From Riptortus pedestris (Eukaryota; Arthropoda; Insecta; Hemiptera; Alydidae): a stretch of 64,000 nt of DNA. Both the position numbers and the translations under genes were made by a program. Numbering within the stretch: the stretch's first letter is position 1; each line of letters starts with the position of its first letter. The DNA lies in assembly GCA_019009955.1 (NCBI GenBank), contig CM032229.1, positions 147,344,001 to 147,408,000 on the forward strand. The letters run 5' to 3'. Below, piece after piece: positions 11,310-24,296 of the stretch. The notes under the pieces were generated by a model that was given only the letters and a program-made list of their open reading frames with translations, was not told where the DNA came from and ran no database searches.

Positions 11310-12100
11310 CATACTTGTTAATTATTCTCTATTTTAATTCAGACTATTTGTCATATAAAAAATATTAGGGGATATAAACATATATTTTTACATAACTTTC
11401 TTGCTTGTTATGTATACAGTTAATTTCAAGGTTCTAAATATTTAATACTTCATACGGCACTGAAAAATATAATCATTACATTTCTCCGACTTCTGGGTTT
11501 GAGAAATTAATGTAATGTGATTTTCGTTGATTAGAGTTCGATAACTTCGTTATAAACCCTTTATGACCAAAACCTGATAGATAAATATGATCTTAATTTA
11601 GGTCTGAGTGAGGTGAATGCTATATAGTCTGGACAGTGCTGAATAAGTTACAAAAAGTTCAATGTTAAAATGACCTGTGGAAATAAAAAATAATTGCCAT
11701 TTAGTAAATCGTTTTTACTATGTGATGGAAATGAAATGCTACCACACCACTTTTCTCTCTTCCATGTCATCTGTATTTCAGTAGTACAGGACCACCTGCC
11801 AATAGGGGACGATGCCTGGTCTAAAAATGAACAATTATACATATATACGAAGAACTCTCAACAAAATGGAGGGGCTGGATCATTAATGGTCGATAAACTG
11901 GTCTACTGTCGAATGAAAGATATTTTCTCTCTGCACAAATCAAATTGGGAAGTTTTAAATTATTAATATAGAGATGCTCTATTGAAACGAATTACTCGGA
12001 TAAATATTTGAATATAGATCAATTAAGTCGTAAATTAAAGAAGATAAAAAACCTAGATTCAACAACGCACACTTCAGAGTATTCTTCTATTGATTTGTCA
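11310..12100. other. Unique AT-rich sequence
   Basis: Opposing short open frames overlap near 11650-11960, which is typical of chance. No gene is recognised. Confidence 0.4.
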
Positions 12101-12108
12101 GTATGTTT

Positions 12109-12250
12109 TTAGCCGATTTCCGTTAAGGGATTTTCGAAAAATTTCTTCAAATGTCCATCGATCCTACCTATGAGATAGGTACCTATATTAACGCTGTAAC
12201 GGTCGCAATTTTTGTCTGATCGTTACCACATTCGATATTTAAACGTTTGT
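12109..12250 (+). mobile_element. Family H element, copy E, left part (outer shell of the nest)
   Basis: It starts AGCCGATTTCCGTTAAGGGA, continues with TTTCTTCAAATGTCCATCGA and reaches the ACGGTCGCAATTTTTG and CGATATTTAAACGTTT segments. It then stops where a second, complete H end begins. The right part resumes after copy F, at 14072-14716. Confidence 0.75.
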
Positions 12251-12371
12251 TTTAGCAGATTTCCCTTAAGGGAAATCAGCTATTGAGGTCGTACTCATGA
12301 GGCGAGTTTCGAAAAATTTCTTCAAATGTCCATCGATCCTACCCAGGAGATGACGAAAATGAGGTCCGTTA

Positions 12372-12415
<44 letters not shown>

Positions 12416-13479
12416 TAGCTTAGATACCCGGCTTCGCCCGGGAATTCATTTGAGGCTGAATGCTGATGGTATTTTTTAGCAGGCTTTTACATTGCACAAT
12501 ATTTTGACATCTACCCGTCCTAGTGTTTAGGATTGATACCCGTCGTTGCCGTGGATTTGCTAATAATAGAATATTTGTTTCCGATAAGGCTTCATTGTCA
12601 TTCGATATTTTTATATATCCCGTCTCTTATACATAAAAATATGGTGAATTTTTATTTCAGGCCTCCCTTAAAACCCCCCTCCCCGTTTGAACCTGAAAAT
12701 GTTAATATAACTTATAATCATGGAAGAATTAATTCTAATTGAGATACTAGCTTTGTTCGGTTCAGCCGTTAGTGCCCGCTAAAGTTTTAACGTATAACTC
12801 ATTTATACTTAGGTATACGACAAAAGTGTATATAACAAAAGTTACTCCAAATAACAAACTAAACAACTTTTGTTACGTTTATATTTGCGGAAAAACCAAT
12901 AGGAAACGAAATATCGCTATTTTTAATTTCAGGCTTCCCTTATAACCCCTACTCCTGCCCCGTCCATAGAAATGTTGGTATGGCTTATTATAATGAAGGC
13001 TTCACTGCTAATACACATACCGAGTTTTAATAAGTTCGGTTGAGTATTTTTTGGCAAATAATATTATTGACTCCGCTGTAATTTTTAGCGTATAACGCAT
13101 TTAAACTTCGGTATACGACAAAAGTGTACATAACAAAAGTTTACTCTAGATAACAAAATAAACAACTTTTGTTATGTGCATATTTGCCGAAAACCAATAG
13201 AAAACGAAATATCGTTATTTTTTAATTTCAGGTTTCCCTTATAACCCCCACTCCTGTTTGTCTTAGAGAATACTAATATAGCCTAAAGTCTAAGTTGGGC
13301 TAGTAGTAATATAGATACCAAGTTTCATAAAATTCGGTTCAGCCGTTTATGCGTGAAATGGTAACAAACAAACAAACATACACGAAAGAAACAAAATGCA
13401 AATATGGTGTCTATGACATGTGAAACGAAAAGTTATCGTGAAATTTCGCGAAAAAAATCAATGTACAGACAGAGGTTAC

Positions 13480-13523
<44 letters not shown>

Positions 13524-14071
13524 CTGTTAACGCTCTAGCGGTCGTAATTTTTGTTTGATCGTTACGAAACTCGGTATTTAACAGTTTTATGTAAAAAGTC
13601 AGATCAAGTTCGTTAATGTATGCAATCGGACCAGTAGTAGGGGGGGTTTAGAGAGGGGGATTTTTGAAAATTCAAAATATCTCCGTTATTATGCCTCGGA
13701 TCGAAAAAATTGTATAAAATAAATCGTATTGCAAATTAAATTTACTATAAATATTTTTCTATACATTTATTCTGTATCTTAAATATTAACCGAGATATTT
13801 GCATTTGTATTCAGAGTGTGGTCACCAGTAGGCTATGTTCGGACTTTCCGCCGAGAGCTCTGGCGGCCGTTTCTATAACTATCGTGAATAGGTTTAGAGG
13901 TTAGGTTAACTGTTTTTTGGGGCTAGAAACTACTGGGTTATTACGCCCTAAATAATGTTTTAGGTTTAGAGGTTTCTTACTACTACAGTTGTTATTTGGC
14001 AGATTTCTCTATTGTAAAACTTCTCGTGGGAAATCTGCTTAGTTTACGCAGCCCCTGCGTGACGGACTTTT
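12251..14071 (+). mobile_element. Family H (HINE-like) element, copy F, inserted in copy E and itself interrupted
   Basis: The palindrome end is at 12254 (AGCAGATTTCCCTTAAGGGA) and the stem-loop end at 14030-14071 (GGGAAATCTGCTTAGTTTAC, then GCAGCCCCTGCGTGACGGAC). The element is split in its TA tract: TA at 12377-12413, then a foreign repeat (12414-13484), then TA again (13485-13519), then the normal continuation TTTGTCTGTTAACGCTCTAG. Its 3' half is the 'gttcggactttccgccgaga' module shared with copies J and L. Confidence 0.85.
12414..13484 (+). mobile_element. Family T repeat (TA-tract-associated, CCCGGCTTCGCCCGGG start), copy 1
   Basis: It begins ACTAGCTTAGATACCCGGCTTCGCCCGGGA and ends with AAATTCGGTTCAGCCGTTTA, then AACAAACAAACAAACATAC and an AT tail. 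Inside it, a unit of about 270-300 bp recurs; the mark TTTCAGGCYTCCCTTATAAC is seen at 12657, 12930 and 13228. The CAGCCGTTTA...ACAAACAAACAT end resembles 3' ends of RTE-like non-LTR elements in insects, but no protein is present. Related copies lie at 30041-31296 (reverse), 31323-31921 and 52085-53121 (reverse). Confidence 0.7.
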
Positions 14072-14716
14072 TTTTTTGGGAAAGGATGAAAAAGGCTTAT
14101 ATAGGATCAATGGGAGGGGAGGGGTTAGAGGGGGATTTTCGAAAATTTAAAATATTTCCTATGCTATACGATGCATCGAAAAATTGTATAGTAACAATCT
14201 CATTGAAAATTAAATGTGCTATAAATATTTTTGTAAACATTTATTCTCTATCTTGAATAGTAACTGAGCTATTTGCATTTTTCAGCTTTGAGAATACCCC
14301 CACTTCTACTCATGTCAAGTAAACGATACTCTATTATATTAAAACCACTTTATTCGAACCTTAAATACCATTTATTGGTTTCAAGAGACCTTTATTATAC
14401 GATATACATGCAAATACGCCCTCCCCCTCGTCTTAAGTTCATGAACTATTAAAATTTGAGAAATTGAGATTCATTATAAATTATCTGATTCATTATAAAT
14501 TATCTTTTTATTTGATCGGTAGACCTGTTTGTTTACAATCGAGACGCTTTCCGTTGGGAGGTTATTTAAATTGACTGAAAGATTTCTCATTACCGTTTGT
14601 ATCTCTTCACTTAATATTCACGGTGGTGTTAAGTGTTACCAGTATATAGATTTATTTATTATAAAACTTCACGAGGGAAATCTGCTTAATACGCAGCCCC
14701 TGCGTGAAGGACTTTC
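14072..14716 (+). mobile_element. Family H element, copy E, right part
   Basis: After copy F the sequence GATGAAAAAGG...GGATCAATGGGAGG matches, with a deletion, the segment that should follow AAACGTTT in copy E. It continues through the long module to AGGGAAATCTGCTTAATACG and the stem-loop (ACGCAGCCCCTGCGTGAAGGAC). Reading 12109-12250 plus this segment as one broken element is the most economical view; two independent fragments remain possible. Confidence 0.65.
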
Positions 14717-14719
14717 CTA

Positions 14720-15555
14720 TGCTCTTGATTTCTTCCTTTTCCCCTTAAATGTCACTTCACACGATTCTAGGCGACATAGCGGCTTTCATGTGTGCTGGAA
14801 ACGAGGATAGCACATTCAGGCTTATTCTATTTACGTTTCATATTTGTATGTTAGATTTAAGTGCTACTTTATGTTCTATTTATATGAATACTCTTCTTCA
14901 TCTGATGGAATTTTGTCCTAGCGTCTTATTACCAACATCTAGGCAGTACACTTAACTACGGCTATACATTCTCCCTCTACGGATCTTCATAGTCTACACC
15001 CAGCCACCACAGAGACCTGTTCTAGGTGTTGCCGTCAAACATTAAAGGCACTATCCTCATGCCGTTTTAACTTTAGTAGGGAGTAGTTATTTGTCCCATG
15101 GGTGCAGAGGCTATTTGGCTGTCAAGTTTGTTTGCGTATCTCACCGGCAAACGCCTGTCTGTACATCGGGTGATACGCGATTCGCAAGTCTTTATTTAAT
15201 TTCTCTTTAGCTATTTTTAAGCATGCCACTCAGTATTGTTTATAAAAGGCCTTTTTTCCATGACTAATAACTATTATCGAAACCCAGAGGAAATTTAAAT
15301 GTTATTATTATTAGTTAATTTTATCAGAGTTTTTGTTTGTTTAAGAAATTGATGATTTTTATTTGCCTTCAGTCAACCATATATTAATATCCCCCAACCA
15401 ATTACACCCATTAACGTGCATAAGCAAAGCGTTAGATACACCTCATTGCAACAAATTGAAAATAACCCTGGACGTCGTTATAAATACCTGTTATAAAGGC
15501 ATTTCTTGATGTAATCTTCAAAAGCTAAATCATTGTGTGAAGAAGTATGTAAGAT
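14720..15555. other. Unique sequence
   Basis: This is less AT-rich than average between 14740 and 15190. No protein family is recognised in the short open frames. Confidence 0.4.
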
Positions 15556-15559
15556 ATAT

Positions 15560-15780
15560 ATTATGAGGTTTAGTAAGAAGGAGGGGGGGGGGGAGAAAGA
15601 TTAAGTGAAGCGTAAAAGAGGATGAGCAAAGAAGAAATAAATTGTGAAGTAGAGAGCAGAGTAGAGGGTTGCCCTGTTCAAACAATCTAATCTTTAGGAT
15701 AAACAGTCCTTCATTAGACTGTTGTCTTCTCTTCTGCCCTGTCCAGTATAACTCGACCTGCTTCCTCCTCTCAAACCAGA
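15560..15780. repeat. Second member of the two-copy repeat (with 9150-9370)
   Basis: It shares GATTAAGTGAAGCGTAAAAG..., AAAGAAGAAATAAATTGTGA and AGTCCTTCATTAG with 9240-9360, in the same order. A poly-G stretch (15581-15594) lies at its left side. Confidence 0.55.
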
Positions 15781-15789
15781 AAACGGCTT

Positions 15790-16515
15790 GTTCTATCTTC
15801 AATACAACCCTTTTATTACAGTATCTCTTTACTCAATGAAAAATTGACTAAAACCATTTTTTTCTAGAAGCCAAACTGCAAATGGTCTTTTGAAGTAAAA
15901 ACAATTCATATTGTCGAAGAAAGACTTCCGAAGTGATTTAGTTGATAAAAGATTTAATGTACGGTAGAAAGATACAAATGGAGCAAGTATAGAATACAAA
16001 AATATTCAGTAGAATGAACAAGTGAGACATAAAGAGCGCTTTATAGATTGGAAGCTGAGTAAGTCTTTAGAGTTTCTCCCACGCAGGAAAGTGATTCTCC
16101 AAACCTACACAAAATAAATGGAAGGGAAAGTAATTATTATTGATATGGGTTATTTAGTACAAAACTAATAAGAACAACAGGTACAAAAGAAAATTAAAAA
16201 GACAAAACACTAGAAAATAATTAACTATATCTTCAATCATTATTATTATGGTCGTACCTGGCGCCCGAACCAAAGGAAATAGCAATATTTGAAATCTATA
16301 TCTACAAAATATGGAGACTTAAAATTTTAAAATTTATTGAGATTTCTCTATTGTTGGTTTGTCGTTCTTGCAAAACACTTGATGTTCGATGAATGTTTAT
16401 TCCTTCCCCATTGTTTTGCTTTTCTAATGGAATAATTTTTTCAAGTTCAATTGACCCTAGATTTTGAGATCCTTTTGTATATAAAAATACTAGAAAAATA
16501 GTATATAAGCAATCT
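15790..16515. other. Unique AT-rich sequence
   Basis: No coding or repeat assignment is possible. Confidence 0.4.
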
Positions 16516-16520
16516 TCATC

Positions 16521-16582
16521 ATCTGTTTACGCTCTAGCGGTCGCAATTTTTGTTTGATCGTTACCAAACTCGATATTTAAGC

Positions 16583-16618
<36 letters not shown>
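16521..16618 (+). mobile_element. Family H fragment, copy H, plus (TA)n
   Basis: ACGCTCTAGCGGTCGCAATT and ACCAAACTCGATATTTAA match the segment that normally lies just right of the TA tract. Here the order is changed: the TA run (16586-16618) follows rather than precedes it. Only about 65 bp of the element remains. Confidence 0.7.
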
Positions 16619-16619
<1 letters not shown>

Positions 16620-16620
<1 letters not shown>

Positions 16621-17128
16621 GTGATGGACTTTATGTCGTACCTACGGTTGATACAAGAAGCACATTTGGTTTTGGTCATATTACCAAGTATTAAACCGAG
16701 GATCGGAATACGCGCACACACACACACGCACACTAATTTAAACCTTTTATGTCATTAACTTAGTTTTTAATATATGCAATATTTTTTTTCAGGTAAGGAA
16801 TTCTGTGCAACAATGAGAAAAATAATTATGGTAAGTAGCTTAATAAATTCAAAGCCTTTGTTTTGCAGAGTATTTCAAACTATAAAGGTATATGTAAATG
16901 AAAACTGATGGCTCCATTTTATTTTTTTATTGATCTTAGATTATGGGTTGCTTTACTCGAAATACTCTGGGGAATTCAGCACTGCGAAAACGTTTCTTCC
17001 CTGAAATCTAAAATAATTAAATGACTAGTTATTTACAGATGTATTCTACCCATAAAATGAATGCAATATAGTTATTTTTTTCCACATTTATACATAATTT
17101 ATGTTTAATATAATTATAACTTTTATTT
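16620..17128. other. Unique AT-rich sequence
   Basis: Nothing recognised, except a short CA run near 16715-16730. Confidence 0.4.
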
Positions 17129-17129
17129 T

Positions 17130-17243
17130 AGCAGATTTCCCTTGAGGGAAATCAGCTATTGGGGTTGTACTCATGGCGGAATTTTTGACATTTTTCTTCA
17201 AATGTCCATCGATTCTACGGAAAATGAGGTCCGTTCAAAACTG

Positions 17244-17274
<31 letters not shown>

Positions 17275-17711
17275 CTGTTACCGCTCTAGCAGTTGCAATT
17301 TTTGCTTGATGGTTACCAAACTCGATATTTAGTCGTTTTGTGTAAAAAGAAAGATCAAGTTCGTTAACGGCTGAAATCAGACCAGTGGGAGGGGGGGGTT
17401 TAGAGGGGAGGAGTTTCGAAAATTCAAAATATCTCCGTTACTATACGTCGGATCGAAAAATTGTACAGAATCAATCTTATTGCAAATTAAAGTTACTATA
17501 AATATTGTTATATACATTTATTCTCTATCTTGAATATTAACCGTGATATTCACATTTTTATTAATTCTGGGCGGCTAACGAACGGGTAACTTTCCCGCCA
17601 AAAGCTAATTCGGCCGTTTCCTTTACTGCTCGACTCTCCTGAAATTTCTCTATTGTAAAATTTCACGTGGGAAATCTGCTTAGTTTACGCAGCCCCTGCG
17701 TGACGGACTTT
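17130..17711 (+). mobile_element. Family H (HINE-like) element, copy I, complete short form
   Basis: The left end AGCAGATTTCCCTTGAGGGA starts at 17130. The TA tract is at 17243-17271. The right end has GTGGGAAATCTGCTTAGTTT, the intact stem ACGCAG-CCC-CTGCGT and GACGGACTTTT ending near 17711. The 3' half is the 'gggcggctaacgaacgg ... cccgccaaaagctaattcgg' module shared with S and, in reverse, C. Confidence 0.88.
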
Positions 17712-17714
17712 TGC

Positions 17715-18970
17715 TAGTATAATTCTAGGCAACTTGTCTCTCTTCTTGGGAAATAGTTATAATAAGTTTGTCATATTCAGGGATTGTATTCGAATGCGTA
17801 ATATATATTTAAATGAGGATCTCTGGCTTTTACTAGAATGTTTTGTGCATTTCTTTGTTCTAAATTGCGGTCATTGTAATATCAGTTTGTCTTTGTATCC
17901 TTTACTTTATATTTATTTTTCTCTTGAACTTTATAATTAATGCCAATTTATTATTATCGGATTTAGCGTATGTTCTTTTGTATAAGGCAAATCTTTTGTT
18001 TTTCATTTTTCCCTCTTCTCTTTCATCCTAGATCACGATATTGTTTTTGAATTCTCACCTATTTCACATTTATCAAAATTTGTTTTTTTTCTATTTTCAT
18101 ATAAAGCTAGTTTTTATTATTACTAACACTTTCTTCGTAGAAGTCGTATTAAAAACTTTGGTGAGTCCTAAATCTGTCGGTTTTTCATTAAAAACAATTT
18201 ATCATTCATCCAACATAAATTTTCTTTTGTTCCCATTTAAATTGAAGATTATTATTCATCGTACTTATTATATCAACGTTCAGAACTGTTTTATTCTCCG
18301 TTTCAATCTATTTAATGAGTTGTAAATTTCGTTTGTTATTAAAAAAGCCCAACAATTTTTGGTTGTCATCTTGGAAATTAGCACACATTAATTAAGTGTA
18401 CAGGAATATTAGAATCATTTATGATTTCGTCTACTATACTATTATTACCTAATCAACTGATAGACACAGATACATGATCCTCCAATTCCAGATTATAATT
18501 TGGTAACCTTTTTCCAGATTTTGTTTCTTCTTGTTATTTATCACACTCGATTCCAATCAAAGTTCGCCAAATTATTGTTTTGTGAGAAAGTTGTTGTGCT
18601 CCTGAAAAGATGTTATCAAACATGTTGGGCAATAAAGGAATCAATGACTTTCCTTTTATCTTTTGTCAAAATCTGCAGTTGATTATGGCGAATTCAACAA
18701 AATGAATACGCATTATTTCGAGTGCATACTTGGAGAAATGAGAAGCGCTTATACTTACAAGCCTCTTCCACTTTTCCTCCACACGCAAGTTCTCTCTGTT
18801 CCTTCAGCGAAACACTGTTATTGTAAGTTTTCCTTCTATCGTACTCTGAGGGATTTTAGTTCTTTAGTGTTATTGAGATTTTGATTCCATAACTTTTTCC
18901 CTAATGCTTCTCTATGATAAGCATTTTATTTTTTGATTTAAAATTCTCAAATTTCCTTTTGTGAAGTTTT
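17715..18970. other. Unique, T-rich sequence
   Basis: Several weak open frames of 60-94 codons occur, all of low-complexity hydrophobic composition expected from T-rich DNA. None resembles a family I know. Confidence 0.4.
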
Positions 18971-18972
18971 AT

Positions 18973-18974
<2 letters not shown>

Positions 18975-19014
<40 letters not shown>
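18975..19014. repeat. Poly-T tract
   Basis: About 40 consecutive T residues immediately left of family H copy J. It could be the reversed poly-A tail of an unseen retroposon or a T-tract target of copy J. Confidence 0.9.
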
Positions 19015-19017
<3 letters not shown>

Positions 19018-19140
19018 GGAGATTTCTTAAGGGAAATCATCTATTGAGGTCGTACTCATGACGCGATTTTCGAATCATTTCGACAAATGTCTATCCATCG
19101 TATCTAGGAGATGACGAAAATGAGGTCCGTTGAAAATTTG

Positions 19141-19188
<48 letters not shown>

Positions 19189-19658
19189 CTGTTAACCCTC
19201 TAGCGGTCGCGATTTATGTTTGATCGTTACCAAACTCGATATTTAAACGTGTTAGGCAAAAAGACAGATAAAGTTCGTTAATGACTGAAATCGGACCTGT
19301 GGGAGGGAGGGATTTTCGAAAATTCGAAATATCTCCGTTACTATACGTCGGATCACAAAATTGTATAGAACCAATCATATTGCAAATCAAATTTACTATA
19401 AATATTGTTCCATACATTTATTCTCTATCTTGAATATTAACCGAGATATTTGCAAGTGTATTGTGTGTGTGGTCGGCAGGAGTCGGCTATGTTCGGGATT
19501 TTCTGCTGAGTGCTAGGGCAGCCGTTTCCGTTGCTGTTCGTCCCTCGTGAATAGGTTTAGAGATTCCCTACTACTACTGTTGTTATTAGAAAGATTTCTC
19601 TATTGTAAAACTTCACGTGGGAAATCTGCTTAGTTTACGCAGCCCCTGCGTGACGGAA
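19015..19658 (+). mobile_element. Family H (HINE-like) element, copy J
   Basis: The left end (AGGAGATTTCTTAAGGGAAA) is mutated but the palindrome is still visible. The TA tract is at 19145-19184. The right end has GTGGGAAATCTGCTTAGTTT, a perfect stem-loop and GACGGAATG. The 3' half carries the 'ggctatgttcgggattttctgc' module, as in F and L. Confidence 0.85.
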
Positions 19659-19712
19659 TGTTTTTTTTTTATTAATAAAAACCTGCCTTAAAGTTTGATG
19701 TTCCACTTTTAA

Positions 19713-19746
19713 TGTACGGTGATTATAAGGATATCATCACCGTACA
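19713..19746. repeat. Short perfect inverted repeat
   Basis: TGTACGGTGAT (19713-19723) and ATCACCGTACA (19736-19746) form an 11-bp stem with a 12-nt loop. Confidence 0.6.
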
Positions 19747-19795
19747 CTATAAGGATACAAGGTCCAAAAGTGCTTATTTAAATTTTAAACAATGT

Positions 19796-20480
19796 TGGTC
19801 ACGCAGGGGCTGCATAAACTAGGCAGATTTCCCACCTACTGGTGTGGCACGCTGGCCATATCATCTCACCATCTATTCACTATTTCTCTCCTTATATGAA
19901 TACTTTAACAGAATTTGGAGTGCACTCAGAACTTATATCAAAAACGTGTATAATACACTTTTAATTCCCTTAATATTAAAAATAAAAAAAATATATTTTA
20001 TCATTTTTTACTTTTGAATTGTTACAACAACAATAATAGAAAATTAAAATTCCAACAACATTCCTTGAATAAACTTTTTCGATCCAAAGCACAGTAACCG
20101 AGATATTTCAAATTATCAATTACTCTCTCTTTTAAACCTCCCTCACCCCGACCAATTTCAGCCACTAACTAATATTATCTTTAATGGTCAATTAAACATC
20201 TATGTACCGAGTGTGGAATCGATAAAATAAACATTTTATAGTCAAGAACGTAAACATATTAATTGATGACACAATCAAACAACGTATTTGCAAGTGCTTC
20301 ATCAACTAAATATTAATTGAAAACAATATTTGGTATTTAAGCATCATATAAAGTGATATCATATTACTCATTACTGATGATGGTGATTTCATATTAGTCA
20401 TTATATTACTGAGTAATGTTTGTGTGAATGAGTAGGAGGGGAGGTTAAGTGAACGCTGAAAGCTAAAAAACGCAAATATA
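19796..20480 (-). mobile_element. Decayed family H copy K
   Basis: A recognisable stem-loop end in reverse lies at 19796-19835 (GGTCACGCAGGGGCTGCATA, then GGCAGATTTCCCA). Internal pieces follow: TTTTTCGATCCAAAGCACAG near 20075, CCTCCCTCACCCCGACC...TTTCAGCC near 20140, GAAAACAATATTTGGTATTT near 20320 and GAATGAGTAGGAGGGG near 20427. Their order differs from intact copies, so there has been rearrangement or two overlapping old copies. Confidence 0.55.
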
Positions 20481-20484
20481 TCGT

Positions 20485-22080
20485 CCTAAGTAATGTATTA
20501 TTTTAATATTTGTAATGCGTTTATAGTAACTATATGTACTCTGTTCATAGCTTCACAAATGACTGATAGTTTTCTGTTTTTAATATTAAGGACTTATACT
20601 GTGGAGTTATCTAGCCCTCATTTCACTTCCGATAATAAATAACCTCTTTATCAAAAAGTGTTTTTTTTTTGGCCAATGTAATTTTTTCACCCCTGATGCA
20701 CCATTTAACAGCTTCTTGTACTAGCGTAATTTAGTGAAATATATTATATATTGTGCTTCTAAGTTTTTATAGTGTCTCCAGAATGCTACTTCTAAAATAG
20801 AGAAACTTTTGATTATCTTTATTGTCTGTGCTTTTGAAACTGTGTGTAAAATATAAAAACCCCATCACACTAAGACAGGCTTGGAGAGACCGTCTTTTTC
20901 ATGTTCGTTGCTTGTTTCCTTTGTTTGATTTATCATTTTGATGAAGTATTAAGTTGATTCCTCCAGGGTCGTTCTTGGTTGTCTGGGTCTGCTCGTTAGT
21001 CGTGGCCAGTAGAAGCATACCGAGATCGATTATGCAATCAAAGGGAGGGGGTGGGAGGGTGCTATCCGCTCCTAAACAGAATTAGCTACAATCAGCAATC
21101 AGAAGGGGGATCCTCTTCCTGGGTAAATATTTAGAGAATATCATCAGAGTAAATGATAGTACAAACTTTACCTAGCTCATACTTCTATCTTTTCTTAAAA
21201 AGTGTGTTATTTTTTTAATTTTATCTTTTTATATATTATCTACGTTAAACAAGATACTGATGCTTATTTCCCGTACTTATCGGTTTGTTCTTAAAGTAAA
21301 CGATGAAATGTTTTTTTGGAGGATTTGGTTACGTGAGCTATCTGGACTCTTAATTCACATGAAAAGTTTAGATATTGACTTTAGAAATGGTTAATAAAAT
21401 TGGCTGTTGCCAGTGCGTTAGCTGACAATTTATTTAGATGAAAAGGACAGGTAGCGTTAGGCGAGCGTGATTTACAGTATTTCAAGAAACTGTTCATTTT
21501 TACTCGAACCCGAATGTTACTTGACGTCAGATGGCACATTTATCTTTTTATATATGTAGTAGTTTCGTGATATATTTAGCTTATTGTTAAGTTGATTTGG
21601 TAGAGTGGGCTATACTTAAGGTAAGAAACTATAAAATACAAATAATCTAGTTAATTTTGTGGAAAATGTATACATTAAAAAGTTAGAATATTGTTTTTAT
21701 GTATAAAAAATGTATACCTACATAACAAAAATTAGAATATAGTTTTTATTTTTTAAGATGATAGGTTATTTATCCGTCGGGTAATAAGGGGAATATTTAT
21801 AATTTGATTTTTTTTTTTAATCTTAACTGCTGAGCTGACATAATTCATTCATAAACCTTATTTTTTGTTTTGAATAAAACATTTAAACTAAATTGAGTTT
21901 GGTAGGGTAAAATAAAATGTTGACTGACTTTATATATATATATACTTACGTGTGTGTGATTGTACACACATAAGGTATTGTGGTCTACTCCCATTTCCTC
22001 CAGTATTATGGAAATGTTCAACGTATAGAAGTTTCAATATCAACTCTTGATATGATTGTCTATTTTCTGTCTGACTATCT
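20485..22080. other. Unique sequence
   Basis: No gene or repeat family is recognised. A GC-richer patch lies at 20950-21120. Confidence 0.4.
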
Positions 22081-22740
<660 letters not shown>

Positions 22741-22743
22741 ACA

Positions 22744-22745
22744 TA

Positions 22746-22784
<39 letters not shown>

Positions 22785-22786
22785 AC
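22744..22786. repeat. (CA)n microsatellite
   Basis: A nearly pure AC run just left of family H copy L. Confidence 0.95.
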
Positions 22787-22791
22787 GTACT

Positions 22792-22912
22792 TTTAGCAGA
22801 TTTCCCTTAAAGGAAATCAGCTATTGAGGTCGTAATCATGATGCGAGTTTCGAAAAATTTCTTCAAATGTCCATCGATCCTACCCAGGAGATGACGAAAA
22901 TGAGGTCCGTTC

Positions 22913-22976
<64 letters not shown>

Positions 22977-23526
22977 CTGTTAACGCTCTAGCGGTCGAAA
23001 TTTTTGTTTGATCGTTACCAAACTCGGAATTTAATCGTTTTATGTAAAAAGGAAGATCAAGTTCGTTAACGGCTGAAATCGGACCAGTGGGAGGGGGGGT
23101 TTAGAGGGGGGATTTTTGAAAATTCAAAATATCCCCTTTATTATGCGTCGGATCGAAAAAAGGGTATAGAATAAATCTTATTGCAAATTAAATTTACTAT
23201 AAATATTGTTCTATACATTTATTATGTATCTTGAATACTAACCGAGATATTTGCATTTGTATTCTGCGTGTGGTCATCAGTAGGCTATGTTCGGACTTTC
23301 CGCCGAGAGCTCTGGTGGCCGTTTCCATAACTATTCGTCCCTCGTGAATAGGTTTAGAGATTATGTTAACTGTTTTTTGGGGCTAGAAACTACTGGGTTA
23401 TTACGCCCTAAATAATGTTTTAGGTTTAGAGGTTTCTTACTACTACAGTTGTTATTAGGCAGATTTCTCTATTGTAAAACTTCACGTGGGAAATCTGCTT
23501 AGTTTACGCAGCCCCTGCGTGACGGA

Positions 23527-23529
<3 letters not shown>
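22792..23529 (+). mobile_element. Family H (HINE-like) element, copy L, complete
   Basis: The left end TTTTAGCAGATTTCCCTTAA is at 22791. A long TA tract lies at 22919-22971. The right end has GTGGGAAATCTGCTTAGTTT and the perfect stem-loop GCAGCCCCTGCGTGACGGAC. The 3' half is very similar to that of copy F (ggctatgttcggactttccg ... ggtttagaggtttcttacta), so these two are among the youngest relatives. The element ends directly in another (TA)n. Confidence 0.88.

Positions 23530-23582
<53 letters not shown>
23530..23582. repeat. (TA)n microsatellite at the right end of copy L
   Basis: A pure TA run starting immediately after GACGGACT. Copy L may have inserted at the edge of a pre-existing TA tract. 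Confidence 0.95.
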
Positions 23583-23586
<4 letters not shown>

Positions 23587-23824
23587 GTTTACAGTTACTA
23601 ATGCATGACATTTGAATATATTTACTCCATCTGTCCCTTTCTGTTTAAGCATTTTGGGATAAATATGGTCAAATGGGATTCCAGGGGGTAAATATTCTAG
23701 ATTCGATTAGGTAAATATTTATAGAAACAATTAGATCACTATTTCATTTGGGCACGTCAGGATTAAATAATATTATAGTATTTATAGTTCAGATGCTTAA
23801 TGTCTGTTTATATTAATTAAATTT

Positions 23825-24296
23825 CTACTTATTTATTTAGTAGAACTCCGAAACTATGGCGATTTGGCTCTTCTTAAAGATGGGAAAAGAAACAAAAACA
23901 AGGAAACAAAATAACAAAAAATGGAACACACAAAATAATATAAACAACAAAACTAAGGGAACGGAACACGAAGCACTATACGAAACAAGAAACACGAACA
24001 CAACTTGGAGCTAAAAAAAAAGGTGATAATAAATAAGTGAAAAGAAGATTTAATAGCTTTGAAACAACAACTATTCATAAAAACAGGTATATATCATTCA
24101 CTTTTAAATATGCCACTCACGCACGATGAAAAATTTTAATATATATAATTAAATATAGTCAACCTGTCCAATCGTTTTTAAATATATCATAATAGGGGCA
24201 TAATAATAGCATTATGTGGGCTACTCTCGGCGAGTAGTTGGTTCGTCACGTGGAATGTTTAAGTAAGTTCGTAATCAGTTAGTAGGTGTTTTATAA
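23825..24296 (-). mobile_element. Jockey-like LINE copy 2, 3' UTR
   Basis: The outer end TTATTTATTTAGTAGAACTC...GGCGATTTGGCTC matches the end of copy 1 at 2990-3035. The interior is A-rich on the plus strand. Its length (about 470 bp) equals that of copy 1. Confidence 0.6.
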
